Below are positions 56,067-57,756 of a stretch of 57,756 nucleotides of DNA, piece by piece. Numbering within the stretch: the first letter of the stretch is position 1; each line of letters opens with the position of its first letter. The translations under genes were made by a program, and so were the position numbers. Origin of the DNA: an uncultured Clostridia bacterium (GTDB lineage Bacteria; Bacillota; Clostridia; Christensenellales; Borkfalkiaceae); contig CANREC010000003.1 of NCBI GenBank assembly GCA_947629535.1, forward strand, positions 1-57,756. Reading direction: 5' to 3'. The notes under the pieces are model-generated. The model did not search any database. It saw only the letters and a program-made list of their open reading frames with translations, and was not told the DNA's origin.

Positions 56067-57190
56067 AATGGCGTATCGTTATCGGGGTCGTCTGGGAGAA
56101 GGGTGGAATCGGGTCGTTTTCCCAAACGATACTTCTTTTCCTCGTCGTCATAGTAGATTGAAACGGATTCCTTGAAACCGTCGTATAGAACATCTTCGGT
56201 GGAGTCACGGACGGGGGTTAGATTGTTCTCATCGCCCAGCCCCTTAAAAAAGTAAATGGCTTTAATACGGCGTAGGAGTGCTTCCCATCGTTTGGGAGTT
56301 TCATTTTGGATTCTGACATACTGCTGTTGAATCGGGAGATTGGAGACGATATACACCTTCGTATAAGCAGCCGTTCTGTTAAAATACCGAGCCGAAAGAT
56401 CATATTTGTAGACATCAATCATTTGCAAAAAAGGTCCAAAGGCTATATCGCTGTCATATTCATCGAACATTAAAACATCTTCGCCCTCGTAGCAGTCAAA
56501 ACACGGCTTCCCCACTCTTCCATAGTCACTCAGACGACAGACATTTGCATCGCCATATTTATCCATAACATAACTCGTTTTTCCTGCTCCCGCCTCGCCA
56601 TAGATGTAGTAAACTTCAAGGTCTGTTCTTCGATTGCTTTTGAATGGCTCCGTCCGCTTGTCTTGGATATATTGTTCTATACTCGTTCGAAACCGCAAAT
56701 AGACCGAGGGATGCCGGTTAAACATTTCTTCCGCACTTGCTCCGTTTTCCCTCATGGCGATTAGTTCTCTCAATTTCTCATCGGTCGTCGATTTTTTGGT
56801 CGGCAAAGATTCACTTCGAGGACCGCCTTCATGGATATTCCCTATTCGGGTATGGGCTTTGTCTATGAAGGGACCTTCTTTTTTTACATAGAGAATGCAA
56901 CTGCCACGGCTCTCTTTCCGAGGTTCAAGATGTGCATTCACGCCGATAGATTCTTCGGAGAAAATTCTTTTTGCGGTGCTCAAATGGAGAGGATACGAAC
57001 ATTCGACATAACAGTGGATATGAACTGTCCCCTCGGGATTTTCGGCTGTTCCGTCTCCTTTTTCACGCGCAAAAACGAAGTATCGTATCTTCTCATGATT
57101 GCGAAGATATTGGTCCAACTCTTGGTCGGACATAGTGGGGTTGTTGATTACTGCCATCCAATCTCGATATTGGGGATTCTTATTCATCAT
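56063..57190 (-). CDS. rep: CRESS-DNA-type replication initiator Rep (HUH endonuclease + superfamily 3 helicase)
   Basis: Motif I WMAVINNP (res. 11-18), motif II VHIHCYVE (H57/H59), motif III Y101-V-K-K104; Walker A GEAGAGKTS (198-206), Walker B DVLMFDEYD, motif C VYIVSNLP. Confidence 0.88.
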   Translation of the reverse strand: MMNKNPQYRDWMAVINNPTMSDQELDQYLRNHEKIRYFVFAREKGDGTAENPEGTVHIHCYVECSYPLHLSTAKRIFSEESIGVNAHLEPRKESRGSCILYVKKEGPFIDKAHTRIGNIHEGGPRSESLPTKKSTTDEKLRELIAMRENGASAEEMFNRHPSVYLRFRTSIEQYIQDKRTEPFKSNRRTDLEVYYIYGEAGAGKTSYVMDKYGDANVCRLSDYGRVGKPCFDCYEGEDVLMFDEYDSDIAFGPFLQMIDVYKYDLSARYFNRTAAYTKVYIVSNLPIQQQYVRIQNETPKRWEALLRRIKAIYFFKGLGDENNLTPVRDSTEDVLYDGFKESVSIYYDDEEKKYRLGKRPDSTLLPDDPDNDTPF

Positions 57191-57386
57191 CGGAATCCCC
57201 CTCGAAATTCAGATAGCGGATAAGATCGTCGAGATTTACGAGGATCTTGGTTCCCGTCATGAAATGTTTTACTTTGTTGTCCTTGCAAAGACAACGGATA
57301 AACCATTCCGTTACGGCAGTCTCGGGGTCTGCACCACGAAGTTCGGCAAGACATTGTCTTACCGTCCTCATGCGAGAAAGTGACAT
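57180..57386 (-). CDS. Small excisionase-like / HTH DNA-binding protein
   Basis: MRTVRQCLAELRGADPETAVTEWFIRCLCKDNKVKHFMTGTKILVNLDDLIRYLN fits the excisionase-family pattern; AAGGAG RBS; overlaps the rep start. Confidence 0.75.
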   Translation of the reverse strand: MSLSRMRTVRQCLAELRGADPETAVTEWFIRCLCKDNKVKHFMTGTKILVNLDDLIRYLNFEGDSDDE

Positions 57387-57410
57387 AGAAGTTTCTCCTT
57401 TTCATAGATT

Positions 57411-57429
57411 CATATGAAAATGTCATATG
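57411..57429. promoter_or_regulatory. Dyad operator upstream of the xis-like/rep operon
   Basis: CATATGA-AAATG-TCATATG between TTGATT and TATGAA on the minus strand. Confidence 0.5.
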
Positions 57430-57756
57430 TAAATCAAAGGGGAAATTCTCTTTCTCCTATATGACAGTTATCCCGATAAAATCATTTTAACTATAAAAAC
57501 CCACATATCACTTCTTATATACACCAAAACCAATGGTGTGAAACAACCTTTTGTGTTTTCATTCGACTTTTTTCGATTTCCATTGGGTCGGTGGGAATGT
57601 GTAAAAAATTCGGTAAGGAAAGATACTGACTTTGTTGGGAGATAGACAACTCACGGATATTACACAAGACCGTTTTAACATTACGAAAGATACAGATTTT
57701 ACCGTTTACAGGGGAATTTCGGAAGTCAGAAAACCTATTTGAAGGGAAGAATCTAT

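Noticed and set aside
57516-57756. Open frames reaching the right edge of the window
   Set aside because: Short, no convincing start/RBS or domain on either strand; may be non-coding origin region or the start of a truncated gene.

Overview
The window is about 57.8 kb and has two parts. Positions 1 to ~50.5 kb look like the chromosome of a spore-forming Clostridia-type Firmicute: spoVAE/spoVAD, tsaD, prfB, secA, rsfS, a nadD-yqeK fusion, nnr, birA, recX, an arabinose/alpha-galactoside cluster, mscS, spoIVA, hslO, and asd-dapA-dapB. This part also contains a 4436-aa N-terminally anchored surface protein (10180-23490, minus) built from GLUG-type modules, and several dispersed palindromic GGATCCTTCG...CTCAGGATGAGC-type repeats at gene ends. 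From ~50.7 kb to the right edge there is an accessory island associated with a tRNA-Thr(GGT) gene. A truncated 38-nt copy of the tRNA lies 128 bp upstream of the intact gene. The island carries a macrodomain protein, a tyrosine integrase with an apparently embedded XRE-type HTH, two uncharacterised proteins, a hypoxanthine/uracil-DNA glycosylase family protein, an XRE regulator, an excisionase-like protein, and a Rep with the full motif set of CRESS-DNA virus replication initiators (HUH endonuclease plus superfamily 3 helicase). The Rep-bearing integrated element is the most interesting item. It looks like a prokaryotic (pCRESS-like) rolling-circle element captured in an integrase-driven island, with a set of paired operator/promoter sites. 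Its right boundary is outside the window. All family assignments come from reading motifs; no database search was run.
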